From Lysinibacillus xylanilyticus (GTDB lineage: Bacteria > Bacillota > Bacilli > Bacillales_A > Planococcaceae): a stretch of DNA of 64,000 nucleotides. Under the pieces are notes generated by a model, which saw only the letters and a list, made by a program, of their open reading frames with translations, had not been told where the DNA came from and made no database searches. A program made the translations under genes and the position numbers. Where the stretch lies: NCBI RefSeq assembly GCF_001708185.1, contig NZ_MDDN01000003.1:310001-374000 (forward strand). Reading direction: 5' to 3'. Positions 62,941 through 64,000 of this stretch are shown one piece after another; position 1 is the first letter of the stretch; every line of letters starts with the position of its first letter.

Positions 62941-63987
62941 ATGAGTAAGTTATTCAAAAAAAGTTTTATTTATCTAGCATTAATACTGCTAGCACTAATT
63001 AGCTATAACATTGAAGATGCACATGCTGAAGATGGTTATTCAGAAAATTTAATACCTAAAATGACTTCAATTGAATCAGAATTTGGTAAAGCATCCTCTT
63101 CGAATAACTATATTAGTACACCAAGTTGGCTAGCATTCGATGGTGAACTAAGTTATTATAAGACGGATTACACTGCTTGGGCATCTACCCAAGAAACAGG
63201 TTGGCTAGCCTACGAATTTACTACTCCAAAAGCAATAAGTAAATACGTAATGCATAATAGTGGTACCTCTCCAACATTATTCCCAAACACATGGACTTTT
63301 GAAGCTTGGAATGGTTCGGAATGGATAGTATTAGATTCTCAAAATAATGTTACAACAAAGGATTGGGCGAAGAACCCCGAACAAAGCTTTACCTTTGATA
63401 ACAATAATTATTATAACAAGTATAGAATAAATATCAGCAAGGCTAATGGGGCATCTGGTACTGCCAGAGTTGGAATATGCGAACTTCAAATGATGGAAAA
63501 GAATTCAAACCCATCTGAACCTAACACTCAATCCATCACATTAGACAGAAATGTATTAGAACTTCTAGAAGGTAGCCAAGATAAGTTAATTGCAACAGTT
63601 ACACCTGATACAGCAAAAGTAATTTGGTCATCTAGTGATGAATCAATTGCTACTGTAGATCAAGATGGTAATGTAACGGCTCTTCGCGAAGGTGAAGCAA
63701 TAATTACTGCAAAAATAGAAAACACAGATATTACTGCCACTAGTACAGTAATTGTTAAGAAACCAATCAATGATTCTTCAAATGCTATTTTAAGCATTAC
63801 ATTAGTAAACGGTATAACAAAAGAGTATGACGTTACTAATAAAGTATTAAATGACTATTTGAAATGGTTTGATAGTGCACAAGGTAAATCAACATTCAAA
63901 TTTTCAAAAACAATTTCACCTTATAAAAAGGTAACTGAATATATCGTACATGATAAGATTGCTTCATTTGAAGTAAGAGAATATTAA
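62941..63987 (+). CDS. Secreted discoidin-like/Big2 protein with KTSC-like end
   Basis: 348 residues. Signal peptide about 1-29 (ending DAHAED). A discoidin/F5-8 type C-like domain about 35-180 (KASSSNNYISTPSWLAFDGE, WLAYEFTTPKAISKYVMHN, GTARVGICELQM) binds carbohydrate or surface. A Big2 domain about 195-275 (IWSSSDESIATVDQDGNVTA) follows, then a C-terminal module ending HDKIASFEVREY. AAGGAGG precedes the ATG. Complete within the window. Confidence 0.88.
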   Translation: MSKLFKKSFIYLALILLALISYNIEDAHAEDGYSENLIPKMTSIESEFGKASSSNNYISTPSWLAFDGELSYYKTDYTAWASTQETGWLAYEFTTPKAISKYVMHNSGTSPTLFPNTWTFEAWNGSEWIVLDSQNNVTTKDWAKNPEQSFTFDNNNYYNKYRINISKANGASGTARVGICELQMMEKNSNPSEPNTQSITLDRNVLELLEGSQDKLIATVTPDTAKVIWSSSDESIATVDQDGNVTALREGEAIITAKIENTDITATSTVIVKKPINDSSNAILSITLVNGITKEYDVTNKVLNDYLKWFDSAQGKSTFKFSKTISPYKKVTEYIVHDKIASFEVREY

Positions 63988-64000
63988 ACACAAAATGACC

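Noticed and set aside
1..64000. CRISPR arrays, rRNA and tRNA genes
   Set aside because: No regularly spaced direct repeats with unique spacers, and no rRNA or tRNA cloverleaf sequences were recognised by eye; a covariance-model scan was not possible.

Overview
The window is low-GC Firmicute DNA. An endospore former is indicated by a gamma-type small acid-soluble spore protein (49967-50212) and a spore-type Ku/LigD repair pair. Strong AGGAGG-type ribosome binding sites, frequent TTG/GTG starts and hairpin-plus-T terminators fit Bacillales. The gene set (aconitase, YkuI-like EAL protein, DUF3955, DUF3231, DUF423) suggests a Lysinibacillus/Solibacillus-like member of Planococcaceae; that placement is inference. 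No rRNA, tRNA or CRISPR array was seen.

Layout. 1-4.7 kb: an ECF sigma factor with a membrane-anchored partner, then Lrp/DJ-1 and LysR/MFS divergent pairs, each with a palindrome between the genes. 4.7-5.3 kb: a non-coding higher-order tandem repeat. 5.3-9.7 kb: a YcdB/YcdC-type protein and aconitase, the latter with a well-preserved CcpC-type operator and promoter. 10-16.7 kb: small membrane proteins, a NupG-like nucleoside transporter, VOC, phosphotransferase and metallo-hydrolase genes. 16.7-24.5 kb: Nudix, a second metallo-hydrolase, divergent ligD and ku, a methyltransferase, a serine hydrolase and decayed genes. 24.6-34.9 kb: a very large secreted subtilisin-like protease, a nonsense-mutated DHFR-like gene beside its WYL regulator, DUF418, RidA, a membrane-anchored serine hydrolase and an SDR enzyme. 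35-50 kb is the accessory part: a duplicated small beta-rich gene, tandem repeats, an unrecognised gene cluster with a poly-A frameshift junction (36.2-38.1 kb), many orphan small genes, an IS110 relic, dispersed CTAAC/GTTAG elements and a HEPN-like gene broken by two frameshifts beside an alpha/beta hydrolase. 50-64 kb: sspE, an ArsR-controlled divergent pair (PfpI, quinone oxidoreductase), a more GC-rich MFS/LysR island, a cold-shock gene with a leader hairpin, integrase and IS relics, a degenerate EAL protein, DUF423, a thioesterase, a lipoprotein and a secreted discoidin/Big2 protein.

Themes. Many genes come as divergent regulator/target pairs with visible operators. Gene decay is common: two tryptophan-to-stop changes, several frameshifts and four mobile-element relics. 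Two of the frame breaks sit on homopolymer A runs, so sequencing error must be excluded before they are read as biology. The best candidates for undescribed biology are the 36.2-38.1 kb cluster and the HEPN/hydrolase locus at 47.4-49.1 kb.
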